A DNA stretch of 64,000 nucleotides. Origin: an uncultured Myxococcales bacterium (GTDB lineage: Bacteria > Myxococcota_A > UBA9042 > DTJE01). Location of the stretch: the NCBI GenBank assembly GCA_937975765.1, contig CALJUR010000033.1, forward strand, positions 7,521-71,520. The letters run 5' to 3'. The first letter of the stretch is position 1. Each line of letters opens with the position of its first letter. The notes below the pieces were generated by a model. The model ran no database searches, was not told the DNA's origin, and worked only from the letters and a program-made list of their open reading frames with translations. Below are positions 9,001 through 16,915 of the stretch, one piece after another. The position numbers and the translations under genes are program-made.

Positions 9001-9306
9001 CCCCTGTTGCAGGACGACCGGCTGGCCGGGGCGGTCCAGGTGCTGGCGTACGACGCGGATTCCGGCTCGGCCCTGCTGGGGTTCGGCCCCGGTCGCGACG
9101 TGATGGCCCTGGACGTCCGTTCGCCGGTCGCGGCGCGCGTGCTGCCCGCCGGCGCGATCCCTCCGTTCCGCTCGCTCGCCTCGGCCTACGACCCGGTGAA
9201 CCGCCGGGTCCTGTTCTTCGGCGGCGCGCAGGAAGGCGTGTCCTGCCCGTCCTGCGCCCCCGGCTCGTCGATGTGGGTTCTTCCCCAGGAATGCCTGCCG
9301 GAATAG
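6016..9306 (+). CDS. Large lipoprotein: calcium-type Asp repeats, five MopE Cys-Asp repeats, kelch propeller
   Basis: 1,096 residues. The signal peptide ends in the lipobox LAGC followed by GGGG. Next come Asp-rich thrombospondin-3-like stretches (DPLDPDTDGDD, DYDGDGVID), then five MopE-type units of the form CDGxDxDCDGxxDE between about residues 200 and 480. From about residue 490 to the end are kelch-like blades with repeated LLVVGG/LLLVGG strands and RSRHG/RTGHA turns. MopE repeats occur in secreted proteins of Myxococcota and Methylococcus; here they probably bind calcium. Expected to be outer-membrane or surface exposed. Start chosen at ATG 6016 because the signal sequence begins there; a weak GAGG precedes it. 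Confidence 0.85.
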   Translation: MGRSRERDGVPGVPAWAGLLPVLVLVLLAGCGGGGASAWKAACSSHSDCGPGYCIDGQCSDADGDPDLDGLSTADEVRLGTDPLDPDTDGDDLADGAEVGADPKAAPDYDGDGVIDALESAAADRDVDCLADQFDPRDDVPDATSPEIALHHCRTLGVCGLHVDRISATCNGGMPKCDYSDVPGWRAHHIDCTLEPAACPEDRCDGLDNDCDGQTDEGFSLNGIPLGRPCSAPGRCVAGIVECAAGDPSRTLCSSGPGGSSDASQAEVCNSQDDDCDGDTDEDMAFMDLPLGHVCSGRGECGPGVVECLRDGTAGCSSEVGGSADNARSETCNGRDDDCNGLTDDDVDFGDVTELCPPKGVCADWPGRIAIRCVQGQPRCDFSAVPSWSGAEETLCDGKDDDCDGLLDEAKAFQFLDPILGWRTIGQSCGTGACAGGQVRCSPDGLSGACSTSGMALPEVCNGRDDDCDGGVDDGLVLAWAGDALLADPGEPPPRALAAVAWVPSGMSGLWIYGGVARLEGDSQVVQAHSDLWRFDPVSHRFQAHGLGPPGPRAGARLLLDEANSRLLLVGGRLDSRPSRLWAFDLVGQQWSEVGPDVRQDGVLAAVLDPGTRDLLFLRMNPDEGLAVLARVAASGDAFAGEVVTTLAFRQDAAGAADPATGRFYVVGGQGGAAVDSEQAWTVSATGKVQALPTRTVLAPRSRHGIVVLPDGSLLVVGGTQQGTGDQVMDSFILSPGPSGDDWRTIAVATPPGGSVSLPSLCASGDSAWLVSGLQKDGSTLRQVLRFDPSAKNWSSEVLTRLPPPRLDGLLAVFPKQRAALLIGGVGSTLTAERLLTDTWRLSLDSLAFEPISAPWSPLKFRQGASALDESRGVLYLHGGAPDASDGQPQDRLLALRLDPMDLKNLGPGPGRRTGHAMAWTGDSLVLVGGSDADGPRADAWRWTEADGWSALPGTGRAGSGQAVLWDGAAGRVVAIGGTAAGDVDALDPDTGEWQPLLQDDRLAGAVQVLAYDADSGSALLGFGPGRDVMALDVRSPVAARVLPAGAIPPFRSLASAYDPVNRRVLFFGGAQEGVSCPSCAPGSSMWVLPQECLPE

Positions 9307-9334
9307 GCATTCGAACCCATCGGTAGATTTTTTT
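9289..9334 (+). terminator. Hairpin plus T7 tract after the MopE/kelch gene
   Basis: GAATGCC (9289-9295) pairs with GGCATTC (9306-9312) around the TAG stop; seven T residues lie at 9328-9334. The 15-nt gap between stem and T tract is longer than in a canonical intrinsic terminator. Confidence 0.35.
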
Positions 9335-9399
9335 CGCCCCGTTGATCCTTCCTCGCACTCCTCCGTCTGGCGGCCGGTCTTCTTGACCCGGAGGGTGTC

Positions 9400-10395
9400 A
9401 TGACGCGCTACATCGTCACCGGTTCCTGGTTTCTTTCCCTGGCGTTCCTGGTGTCCGTGCTGCCGCGGCTGGCCGTTGCCGTCCCCGCCTCGCCCGGGTA
9501 CGACCCGCCCTACGAGGTCCAGGTGGTCGTCGACGGGGCGCCGCTGGCCGAGTTCCGGCACGACGGCCGCTACTTCGTCGAGGGTCGCAAGGGCCAGCGG
9601 TACGCGCTGCGCCTGATCAACCGCACGGGCCGCCGCGTCGAGGTCGTCGCCACGGTGGACGGGCTGGACGTCATCGACGGCAAGCCCGGCGACTACGTCC
9701 GCAAGCGCGGCTACGTGCTGGGCCCCTGGCAGACCTACGACGTCGAGGGCTTCCGGCTGGACATGGGGCGCGTCGCCGCCTTCCGGTTCTCCTCGGTCGC
9801 CAATTCCTACGCGGCGCAGACGGGCAGCGCCCGGAACGTCGGCGTGATCGGTGTGGCCTTCTTCGAGGAGCGCCGGCCGACACCGGTTCGCCGCCCCCCC
9901 CGGCCGATCCGGCCGCAGTACGGGCAGGGTGGCGGCGGCTCCGGCGGGTTCGGGCGCATGGGTGGCTGGGAGGACGGGGATGTTGCGGGCGAGGCGTCAG
10001 CGGCCGACGAAATGGCGATGCCGGCCGCGAAGTCCCGCACGGAATCGGCGGCCGGAGCGACGCGCAGCGGGCCCGCCGCCAGCGCCCCGGCGCCTGCGAC
10101 GGACGGCCTGATGCAGCAGGAGCGCGCCGAGGCGAGGAGACGGCCCGGCCTGGGCACCGCGTTCGGCGAGTCCCGCCATTCGGAGGTGGGCGAGACGACG
10201 TTCGTACGGGCCAACCCGGCGACTCCCACCCGCATCGTCAGCGTTCGCTACGACGACCGGGCGGGCCTGCGCGCGCAGGGCGTGCCGGTGGACCCGCCGC
10301 GTCCCTCCGAGACCTGGATGCGCGCCACTGCCGACCCGTTCCCGGCCACGCCGCCCCGCCGGTTCGCCCGGCCGCCCGCCGGGTGGGACGACTGA
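9400..10395 (+). CDS. Secreted protein of unknown function
   Basis: 331 residues with a cleavable signal peptide (hydrophobic core residues 10-28, VAVPA). Residues 35-150 form a beta-rich domain with VEVVATVDGLDVIDG, KRGYVLGPWQTYDVEGFRLD and RNVGVIGVAFFEE. That pattern recurs, as I recall, in uncharacterised secreted proteins of many Proteobacteria. The C-terminal half is Pro/Arg/Gly-rich and probably disordered. The start has GGAGGG five to six bases upstream. I can assign no function; an envelope role is likely from the signal peptide. It follows the kelch lipoprotein in the same direction but with a separating hairpin. Confidence 0.75.
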   Translation: MTRYIVTGSWFLSLAFLVSVLPRLAVAVPASPGYDPPYEVQVVVDGAPLAEFRHDGRYFVEGRKGQRYALRLINRTGRRVEVVATVDGLDVIDGKPGDYVRKRGYVLGPWQTYDVEGFRLDMGRVAAFRFSSVANSYAAQTGSARNVGVIGVAFFEERRPTPVRRPPRPIRPQYGQGGGGSGGFGRMGGWEDGDVAGEASAADEMAMPAAKSRTESAAGATRSGPAASAPAPATDGLMQQERAEARRRPGLGTAFGESRHSEVGETTFVRANPATPTRIVSVRYDDRAGLRAQGVPVDPPRPSETWMRATADPFPATPPRRFARPPAGWDD

Positions 10396-10415
10396 CCTGC
10401 TGCGGCCACCCCGCC

Positions 10416-10445
10416 TTGCCCCGCCCCCGCCTCCCTTGCTAGAGT
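10416..10445 (+). promoter_or_regulatory. Candidate promoter of the HAD hydrolase gene
   Basis: TTGCCC (10416-10421) and TAGAGT (10440-10445) with an 18-bp spacer, 26 bp upstream of the ATG at 10471. Confidence 0.35.
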
Positions 10446-10470
10446 GGCCCGTCCGGCACCGGGGACGCCC

Positions 10471-11157
10471 ATGGCCCTGCCGCTTGTCGCCGCCGTCTTC
10501 GACCTGGACGACACGCTGTATCCCGAGGTCCAGTTCGTCCGCGGGGGCCTGCAGGCCGCGGCGCTGGCATTGGGGATCCCGGGGGCGGGCCCGGTGTTCC
10601 TGGACGTCCTGCGAACCGACGGGCCCTTCTCGCTGTTCGACCTGGGGTTCCAGCGGCTGGGGATCGAGCGGACGCCGGAACGGATCGCGACGCTGGTGAA
10701 GGCCTTCCGGTCGCACCGGGCGCCGTTGCGCCCGTATCCCGGCGTCCGCCCGATGATGGCCCGGCTGCGGGCCGCGGGGCTGCGGCTGGCGCTGGTCACC
10801 GACGGGTACCTGGACGTGCAGCAGCGCAAGGTCGCGGCGCTAAGCCTGCAGGACGCGTTCGACGCGATCGTGTTCACGGCGGACGTGGAAGGGCGCGTGT
10901 GCCCGAAGCCCGACGCCGCGCCGTTCCGGCGGGTCGAATCGCTGCTGCAGGTCCGCGGCGCCGCGGTGGCGATGGTGGGCGACCGGCCCGACAAGGACTT
11001 TCCCGCGCCCGACGCGATGGGCTGGCGGACGCTGCGGGCCCGGCATCCCGGCGGGTTCCACGGCGGCGCACCGGACCCCGAGCCCGGGCGGCCCGAGGCG
11101 CATTCGGCGCGCTCGATCGAGCGTCGTCTGCTGGCCTGGGCGGCGGGGCGGGACTAG
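10471..11157 (+). CDS. HAD-superfamily hydrolase (phosphatase)
   Basis: 228 residues. Motif I is FDLDDTLYP near the N-terminus with the nucleophilic Asp. Motif II is LALVTDG, motif III Lys lies in KPDAAPFRR, and motif IV is MVGDRPDKDF. The helical cap lies between motifs I and II, as in subfamily I enzymes resembling HAD-type nucleotide or phosphoglycolate phosphatases. The substrate cannot be named. An in-frame ATG nine codons upstream exists, but the start at 10471 places the catalytic motif at the usual distance. A repeat and hairpins follow the stop codon. Confidence 0.85.
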   Translation: MALPLVAAVFDLDDTLYPEVQFVRGGLQAAALALGIPGAGPVFLDVLRTDGPFSLFDLGFQRLGIERTPERIATLVKAFRSHRAPLRPYPGVRPMMARLRAAGLRLALVTDGYLDVQQRKVAALSLQDAFDAIVFTADVEGRVCPKPDAAPFRRVESLLQVRGAAVAMVGDRPDKDFPAPDAMGWRTLRARHPGGFHGGAPDPEPGRPEAHSARSIERRLLAWAAGRD

Positions 11158-11179
11158 CCGGCGAATCGAGGGATCCGGA

Positions 11180-11206
11180 GGCGGGGGGCGGGGCCCCCGC
11201 CCTACA
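11180..11206 (+). repeat. CCCTACA-type GC palindrome
   Basis: 27-bp copy of the dispersed palindrome, 22 bp after the HAD gene stop. It is followed by TTTCG, as is the copy at 16916. Confidence 0.7.
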
Positions 11207-11233
11207 TTTCGTTCATCGGGCTTTCGACGAGTC

Positions 11234-11253
11234 GGAATTCAGGGGAATTCAGG
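11234..11253. repeat. Tandem 10-bp direct repeat next to a GGGACAGTCACC motif
   Basis: GGAATTCAGG occurs twice in a row and runs into GGGACAGTCACC (11252-11263). I associate the latter motif with the surroundings of IS200/RAYT-type elements. No transposase gene is present here, so it may be a relic. Confidence 0.4.
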
Positions 11254-11280
11254 GACAGTCACCATTATTGCCAGGACAAC

Positions 11281-11305
11281 TGCCGGAAATTCCTAGGTTC
11301 CGGCA
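11281..11305. terminator. Perfect 8-bp hairpin between convergent genes
   Basis: TGCCGGAA and TTCCGGCA flank a 9-nt loop. It lies between the convergent HAD and propeller-lipoprotein genes. No T tract follows, so any terminator role is a guess. Confidence 0.3.
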
Positions 11306-11319
11306 GACGGTCAGGCGAT

Positions 11320-11338
11320 GGGTTTCCACGGGAAACCC
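11320..11338 (-). repeat. Diverged GGGTTTCC/GGAAACCC hairpin unit
   Basis: GGGTTTCC (11320-11327) and GGAAACCC (11331-11338) around a 3-nt loop, followed by TCGATGGAGCC. This is the hairpin core of the composite repeat, in the inverted orientation and without the GC palindrome. Confidence 0.55.
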
Positions 11339-11435
11339 TCGATGGAGCCGGGGTGGCCCCGGGCGATTCCAACGATTGGCCCTCGTGCCCTGCCGACCCG
11401 CCCCCGATTCGCCTGCCATCGCGCGCGTGCCGCCG

Positions 11436-12944
11436 TCACGGCGAGGGTGGCACCGCGATCGCCAGGGTCGAGGTCGCCTTCCAGCCCTGCGTGGCGGTCA
11501 GTTGCACGGGCGCCGTCGTGCCGTCCCGGCGGACCGCCCAGACCTCGGCGTCCAGGTACAACTGCTGCTGGCCGTCGGGGATGACGGCCGTCCCGGTGGA
11601 ATCCAGCATCGGCGACCCGGCGAAGACCACGTGGTCGCCGGTCGGGGACAGGTCCATCGAGCCCGGCAGGATCGACACGCACGCCGTCCGCGTCTCGTCC
11701 GTCGGGAACTCCGTGATCCACCGCAGGTGGTCACGGGCCAGCGTCCCCTCGCCGTCGATCCGCGACAGAGGCAGCGCCAGCACGTTCGTCCAGGGACGCG
11801 TCCGGTTGGGATCGCACTCCGTCCCCGCCACGAACAGCACCTCGGTGCCGTCCGGCGAGAAGCGGAGCGGGCCCTGCACGAAGGTCGGTTGCCAGGGATT
11901 CACGCGCTGCCGGTTGTAGCAGGCGTTTTCGGCGAACGAGATCCCCTCGGCCATCTTCAGCAGCGACGCCGTCTTCCGGGTTCCGGCCTGCGGCAGGTCC
12001 ACGTGGACCAGGACCAGCGCCCGGTCGTTCTCCACCAGCGCCAGCACCAGATGGTTGCCGTCCGGGGACAGCGCGACCGGGTCGGTGTCCGAGAAGGCCG
12101 ACCCGGATTCCTGGCAGGCGCCGTCGATCGTGCCGGCGCCGCAGATCGGGCCCGCCACGCGGATCGGCAGGCCGGTCGGGCCGCGCCACAGCCACACGCT
12201 CTGGCTGCCGACCGTCGGGCCCAGCACGAGGATCGTCCTGCCATCGTCGCCGATACGGAAATTCCCGGAAGGCGCCAGCACCTTGTCCAGGTCCGCCTCG
12301 GTCGGGAAGGTGAACAGCGACTCCTCGCCAGCGGGATTCGCGACGGACAGGTCGATGCGGAAGAACTTCGCGCACGCCTTCCGGTGGGTGTCCGACTCGT
12401 AGCAGCCGTACTGGGCGCGGGTGAACACGAAGGAGTCCTTGCCGAACGCGAACGCCCGTACGTCCACGATGTCCGCGATGCCGGAGGCCTGAACGACGGG
12501 GCCGTCGAACAGCCGGAACAGCCGAACCTTGCTGCCGCCGGATTCGTCCGGCAGAGCGACCACCACCGCCAGCCAGTGGCCAGAGCGATCGGCGATGCAC
12601 CCGTTCGTGCAGGACAGGGACCGGTCTACGGCCTGCAGCGCGGCGTCCAGCGAGGTCGAGGGATTGATCGCCATCGCGGACGGGTCGGTCCACAGCACGC
12701 GGATCGGCTCGGGGGGCGGCGTGTACTGGTAGTACGGGAACACGATGCGGAAGGGCTCGGCGACCTGGGTGGGCGGCCTCGTCTCGCCGTCGAGACCCGG
12801 ATCGGCCGTCTCGCCGCCGTTGTCCTGGACGACCTCGTCGGGCACGAACGGCACGTCCTTGCCGCCCCCGCCGGAGCACGCCGCCAGGACGGCCAGCAGG
12901 GCGGGAAGCACCGGCAACCGTCGCGGGAAGAAGTGTGCAGCCAT
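11436..12944 (-). CDS. Lipoprotein with TolB/WD40-like beta-propeller
   Basis: 502 residues. Signal peptide with lipobox LAAC followed by SGGGG, then a short acidic linker. The body contains PD40-type blades marked by ALSPDGNHLVLALV, RFSPDGTEVLFVAG and DLSPTGDHVVFAGS, as in TolB-like propellers. Several Cys residues suggest disulfides. Likely anchored in the outer membrane or inner leaflet of the periplasm. ATG at 12944 has GGAGG five bases upstream; a longer upstream in-frame reading has no signal peptide and overlaps the divergent NFACT gene. Specific function unknown. Confidence 0.8.
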   Translation of the reverse strand: MAAHFFPRRLPVLPALLAVLAACSGGGGKDVPFVPDEVVQDNGGETADPGLDGETRPPTQVAEPFRIVFPYYQYTPPPEPIRVLWTDPSAMAINPSTSLDAALQAVDRSLSCTNGCIADRSGHWLAVVVALPDESGGSKVRLFRLFDGPVVQASGIADIVDVRAFAFGKDSFVFTRAQYGCYESDTHRKACAKFFRIDLSVANPAGEESLFTFPTEADLDKVLAPSGNFRIGDDGRTILVLGPTVGSQSVWLWRGPTGLPIRVAGPICGAGTIDGACQESGSAFSDTDPVALSPDGNHLVLALVENDRALVLVHVDLPQAGTRKTASLLKMAEGISFAENACYNRQRVNPWQPTFVQGPLRFSPDGTEVLFVAGTECDPNRTRPWTNVLALPLSRIDGEGTLARDHLRWITEFPTDETRTACVSILPGSMDLSPTGDHVVFAGSPMLDSTGTAVIPDGQQQLYLDAEVWAVRRDGTTAPVQLTATQGWKATSTLAIAVPPSP

Positions 12945-13020
12945 CGGGTCCTCCGCGTTCCGTGTCAAGTTACCGGGCGGGCATGCTAGAGTCAATTCGC
13001 CCGCGGGCGGGAGTGCGCGC

Positions 13021-14958
13021 ATGACCCTGAGCCTGTCCGAGATCGATGCGGTCGTCGCCGAACTGGCGGAGGCCCTGGCCGGTGCCGTGCTGGCCGGGGC
13101 GGATGCCTTGCCCGGCCCGGCGATCCTGCTGCGGTTCGACGTGGGCGGGAAGGTGCGGAAGGTGCTGCTGACGGCACGGCTGCACGTGTCGCGGCTGCAC
13201 CTGACGACGCGGCGGTTCGAGGCGGCCGAGCGGGAACGGGCCTCGGCCCAGGACCGGGCCTTCGCCGACCGGGTCTTCCGGGAACTGCGCGGGACCCCGC
13301 TGCTGGGCGTCCGGCGCATCCTGGACGATCGCGTGGTGGAGTTCGCGTTCCAGGGCCGCCAGCATCCGCGCGGCCTGGTCTTCGAGTGTTCCGGCCAGCA
13401 TCCCAACGTCTTCCTGTGCGACGACCGGCACGTGATCCTGGCGATGCTGGGGTCGTCGAAGTCGCAGCGGCGCGACCTGCGCCCGGGCGCCCGGTACGCG
13501 CGGCCGCTGAAGCACGAGCACGACACGGTCGAGACGCTGCGGTTCGTGGGGCACGACGGGTCGGTGTCCGAGCGGGTCGAGGCGTTCTACCAGGACGACG
13601 AGGCCCGGTCGGACCGGGTGCAGGCGGTCGCCGGGATCCAGGCGGCGCTGAAGGCCGGGCTGATGCGGCAATTGCGGCTGATCGAGGCGATCGAGGGCGA
13701 CCTGTCGAAGGCGCGGGTGGCCGAGGCGGAGAAGGCGGGCGAGGCTGCGGCCGAGCCGGTCGCGGAGACGGGCGCGCAGGGATCAACCGCCGCGGAACCG
13801 GTGGAGGTCGCGGAGACGGGCGCGCGGGAAACGACCGCCGAGGAGCCGGTGGAGGTCGCGGAGGCTGGTGAGGTCGAGGCCGCGCCGGCCGGGGCCGTGG
13901 AGACGCCGGCAGGAGAGGGCGAGTCCGCGGTCGAGGCCGTGGAAGCGCCGGCAGGCGAGGCGACACCGGCCGGGTCGGTCGAAACTCCGGAAGCCGAGGG
14001 TGTTGCCGGGGCCGCGCCCGCGCCCGTCGCGCGCGGTTCGGTGGTGTGGCAGGAGCGGCGCCTGGTCCAGGCCCGGGCCGCGACCGAGCACATGCGCGCG
14101 CTGCTGGTCGGGCTGCGGGAGGGGAATCCCGATAGCCTGGAGGCGGCCCGTCGCTACGTGGACACGATGCCCGGGACGCCGACCGTGGAGCGTCGCGGGG
14201 ATCGCGGGGTGCTGGCCGAGGCGGCGGGCGCGGCCCTGCGTCGCGGCGTCCCGCTGGCGGGCGCCCTGGCCCCGGCCGGCGCGGTGCCGGATCTGCCCCC
14301 CGGGGTGCGGCGCTTCCGGGCACAGGACGGCACGCCCATCTGGGTGGCCCCGAACCCGCTCGTCGCGCCGCGGCTGACCTTCGGCGCGGCACGGCCCGAC
14401 GACTTCTGGCTGCGGATCGACGGGTCCGCGGGCGCGCACGTCATCGTCGCGTGCGGCAGCCACGAGCCGCCCCTGGCGACGCTGGTGGACGCGGGCCTGC
14501 TGGCCGTGCACTTCTCGAACGCCGACACCCACCGGGAACAGCCCGTGCAGGTCGCCCGGCAGCGCGAACTGCGGCCCGCCGGCCACAACGCTCCGCCGGA
14601 CGCCGTGGCCGTGCGCCATTCGCGGCTGTTCACCATCCGCCCGGACGCCGCCCGCGTGGCGCACCTGCTGGAATCCGAGCGCCAGGGGCGTCGTGCGGCG
14701 CCTCCGGGTGCCCCGCGTACACCGCGCGGTCCCGGGAGGCCGATGACGGGTTCCGGTCGTCCTCCACGCGGTCCGGCCAAGCCGGGAGGCACGGGCCTGC
14801 CTCCTCGCGACGCTGCACGCCCGCCGAGCGATGCCGCCAGGCCGCCGCGTGACGCCGCCCGACCCCCTCGCGACGCATCGAGACCGCCGCGCGCTCCCGC
14901 CGACAAGCCCCGCCCGACCGGTGGCTCGGCCCGCCCGAAGCGCCGCATCGTGCCGTGA
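13021..14958 (+). CDS. rqcH: RqcH-like NFACT protein with Glu/Ala/Val-rich insert and basic tail
   Basis: 645 residues. The N-terminal NFACT-N domain (about 1-200) has LRFDVGGKVRKVLLTARLHVSRLHLT and the HPNVFL segment. The C-terminal NFACT-R domain (about 440-560) has the WLRIDGSAGAHVIV and LAVHFSNAD blocks. Such proteins recruit Ala-tRNA to stalled 50S subunits and add alanine tails in ribosome quality control. Unusually, the central coiled coil is interrupted by about 110 residues of low-complexity repeats (PVEVAETGA, AETPAGE). The last 80 residues are Pro/Arg-rich with PPRDAARPP repeats. GGGAG lies upstream of the ATG. Family assignment is good; retention of tailing activity is unproven. 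Confidence 0.8.
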   Translation: MTLSLSEIDAVVAELAEALAGAVLAGADALPGPAILLRFDVGGKVRKVLLTARLHVSRLHLTTRRFEAAERERASAQDRAFADRVFRELRGTPLLGVRRILDDRVVEFAFQGRQHPRGLVFECSGQHPNVFLCDDRHVILAMLGSSKSQRRDLRPGARYARPLKHEHDTVETLRFVGHDGSVSERVEAFYQDDEARSDRVQAVAGIQAALKAGLMRQLRLIEAIEGDLSKARVAEAEKAGEAAAEPVAETGAQGSTAAEPVEVAETGARETTAEEPVEVAEAGEVEAAPAGAVETPAGEGESAVEAVEAPAGEATPAGSVETPEAEGVAGAAPAPVARGSVVWQERRLVQARAATEHMRALLVGLREGNPDSLEAARRYVDTMPGTPTVERRGDRGVLAEAAGAALRRGVPLAGALAPAGAVPDLPPGVRRFRAQDGTPIWVAPNPLVAPRLTFGAARPDDFWLRIDGSAGAHVIVACGSHEPPLATLVDAGLLAVHFSNADTHREQPVQVARQRELRPAGHNAPPDAVAVRHSRLFTIRPDAARVAHLLESERQGRRAAPPGAPRTPRGPGRPMTGSGRPPRGPAKPGGTGLPPRDAARPPSDAARPPRDAARPPRDASRPPRAPADKPRPTGGSARPKRRIVP

Positions 14959-14964
14959 TTCCTT

Positions 14965-15480
14965 CTACTCGCCGACGGCCTGCCAGGACTTGTTGAGGGC
15001 GCCGTGCTTGACGGAGGTGCGCTTCTTCTCGCCCCTCGGGCCGGTCAGGGACAGGAAGTAGGTGACGTCCAGGCCGTGGGCGCCCTGGCGGGCGTGCGTC
15101 GATCCGATGATGCCGGTCCAGCCCGCATACAGGCCGGTCAGCATCCGCACCTTCGCGCCCTTCTCCAGCACCGTGGCGGGCGTGACGGCCTGCTGGGTGC
15201 CCATGCGGCGCCGCACCACGGTGTTCGCGCCGGCGAGGTGCAGCGTCTCCAGCGTCAGGAACGGCCGCGCCGCGGTCGTCAGCCCGCGCGCCTCCAGCAG
15301 GTCGCGCGTGCCGCCCTCGCCCTTCTGCAACTTGAGGATCGACAGCAGGCTCCTGACCAGGCGGGCCTTCTGCAGGCGCTCCTCGGCCAGTTTCTGCAGT
15401 TCGCGGTTCGCCTTGTGCCATTCCTGCAGGGCGGCCTTCAGTTCCTCGACGTAGAAGTCGTCCCGGCTGCCCTCGATCAC
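14965..15480 (-). CDS. KOW-domain protein with N-terminal coiled coil
   Basis: 171 residues from a GTG with GGGAGG five bases upstream. Residues 8-60 are a charged helix likely to form a coiled coil (EELKAALQEWHKANRELQKLAEE). Residues 100-165 contain a KOW-type motif, KGAKVRMLTGLYAGWTGII, usually an RNA- or protein-binding fold as in NusG and ribosomal L24. It converges on the RqcH-like gene with only six bases between stop codons. A nucleic-acid-related role is plausible but no specific function is recognisable. Confidence 0.75.
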   Translation of the reverse strand: MIEGSRDDFYVEELKAALQEWHKANRELQKLAEERLQKARLVRSLLSILKLQKGEGGTRDLLEARGLTTAARPFLTLETLHLAGANTVVRRRMGTQQAVTPATVLEKGAKVRMLTGLYAGWTGIIGSTHARQGAHGLDVTYFLSLTGPRGEKKRTSVKHGALNKSWQAVGE

Positions 15481-15502
15481 GGCGTCCTCCCTGTGCGGCG
15501 CA

Positions 15503-15508
15503 AGTATA
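15503..15508 (-). promoter_or_regulatory. Candidate -10 box TATACT for the KOW gene
   Basis: TATACT on the minus strand, 22 bp upstream of the GTG start codon at 15480. No clear -35 box. Confidence 0.4.
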
Positions 15509-15542
15509 CGGGACGCGGCTTTCCGCGCGCAAGCAGCCGGAT

Positions 15543-15572
15543 TTGACGTTCTGGCCCGGCCCGCGATAGGCT
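15543..15572 (+). promoter_or_regulatory. Candidate promoter of the trans-sulfuration gene
   Basis: TTGACG (15543-15548) and TAGGCT (15567-15572), spacer 18 bp, 29 bp upstream of the ATG at 15602. Confidence 0.4.
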
Positions 15573-15601
15573 GGCCTCGACTCTTGGGGAAAGGGGACCT
15601 C

Positions 15602-16897
15602 ATGGCTCGCGATCAAAGGGATGCCTACGGACCTGGAACGCGCCTCATCCATGGCCAGCCGCGATCGACCCGGTGGGAATACAGCCACCACGTGCTGCCC
15701 CCGCTGACGACGTCCACGACGTTCCGGCTGGACTCGACGCATCGCGGCGCGCAGGGCTTCGTCGATTTCGCGACCGACGTCGCCGACGACGGGAGCACTC
15801 CGCCGACCTACATCTACGACCGGCTGGACGAGCCGAACATCGGCATGCTGGAAGAGCAGATGCGCGAGGCGGAGGGCGGGGAGGCAGCCGTCGCGTTCGC
15901 CTGCGGCATGGCGGCGATCTCGGCGGCGCTGATGACCTGCTCGGGGGCGGGGCATTCGATCGTGGCGCATCGCACCATGTACGGCTGCACCCACAGCCTG
16001 CTGACGACGAAGCTGCCCCGGTACGGCATGACCGTCCGCACCGTGGACGCGCGGAACCCCGGCAACGTGGCCGACGCCGTCACGGACGACACCCGGGTCG
16101 TGTACTTCGAGACGCCCGCGAACCCCACGATGGAGTGCATCGACATCGCAGCGATCCGGAAGGCCCTCGAACCCGTTAACGCCCTCCGCGCGCCGGACGA
16201 CCAGGTGCTGATCATCGTGGACAACACCTTCCACACCTTCTGGGGCCAGCGCCCGCTGGCCCTGGGGGCGGACGTGGTCGTGGGCAGCCTGACCAAGAAC
16301 GTCGGCGGTTTCGGCGTCAACATGGGCGGCATCGTCGTCGGTCCCCGGCGGCTGCACGGCCCGCTGCGCGCCCACCGGAAGGACTTCGGTGCGGTGCTGT
16401 CGGCGACGGCGGCGTGGCAGATCCTGGTCTACGGCGTCTCCACGCTGCCGGTGCGGCTGGAACAGCAGAGTGCCACGGCCCTGAAGATCGCGAAGTTCCT
16501 GGAGTCGCACCCGAAGGTGGGCCGGGTCCTGTATCCCGGGCTGGAATCCTACCCGTACCGCGAGATCGCGAAGCGCCAGTTGACGACGCCGCTGGGCCAC
16601 TTCTGTCCCGGGTCGATGATCTACTTCGAGATCGCCGGCGAGCGGGCCGAGGCTGCGGAGCGGTGCGGGCGCATGATCAACACGGTCGCCAGCGACTCCT
16701 ACTGCATCACGCTGGCGGTCAGCCTGGGCATGACCAAGACGCTGATCGAGGCCCCGAACCTGATGACCCACTGCGCGCTGGACGCGAAGGCGCAGGAGGC
16801 GGCCGAGATCCACCCCGCGGGCGTCCGGCTGGCCATCGGCCTGGAGGACGCCGCGGACCTTCAGCGCGACCTGGAGAACGGGCTGGCCAAGGCCTGA
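15602..16897 (+). CDS. PLP-dependent Cys/Met metabolism enzyme (trans-sulfuration family)
   Basis: 431 residues. The fold-type I PLP motifs are clear: YxR-type substrate segment YIYDRLDEPN, ACGMAAISA, VYFETPANPTM, IIVDNTF and SLTKNVGGFG with the Schiff-base Lys at about residue 232. The family includes cystathionine gamma-synthase, cystathionine lyases, methionine gamma-lyase and O-acetylhomoserine sulfhydrylase. The sequence does not decide which, though the SLGMTKTLIEAPNLMTH block is reminiscent of methionine gamma-lyase-like members. Start chosen at ATG 15602 with AAAGGGGACC upstream. It has no metabolic neighbours, and a CCCTACA palindrome follows the stop codon. Confidence 0.85.
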   Translation: MARDQRDAYGPGTRLIHGQPRSTRWEYSHHVLPPLTTSTTFRLDSTHRGAQGFVDFATDVADDGSTPPTYIYDRLDEPNIGMLEEQMREAEGGEAAVAFACGMAAISAALMTCSGAGHSIVAHRTMYGCTHSLLTTKLPRYGMTVRTVDARNPGNVADAVTDDTRVVYFETPANPTMECIDIAAIRKALEPVNALRAPDDQVLIIVDNTFHTFWGQRPLALGADVVVGSLTKNVGGFGVNMGGIVVGPRRLHGPLRAHRKDFGAVLSATAAWQILVYGVSTLPVRLEQQSATALKIAKFLESHPKVGRVLYPGLESYPYREIAKRQLTTPLGHFCPGSMIYFEIAGERAEAAERCGRMINTVASDSYCITLAVSLGMTKTLIEAPNLMTHCALDAKAQEAAEIHPAGVRLAIGLEDAADLQRDLENGLAKA

Positions 16898-16915
16898 CGC
16901 CTCCGCCCCTGCGAT

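Noticed and set aside
6025..9561. A minus-strand open frame opposite the MopE/kelch lipoprotein
   Set aside because: Composition is low-complexity, has no signal peptide or recognised domain, and mirrors the codon pattern of the real gene.
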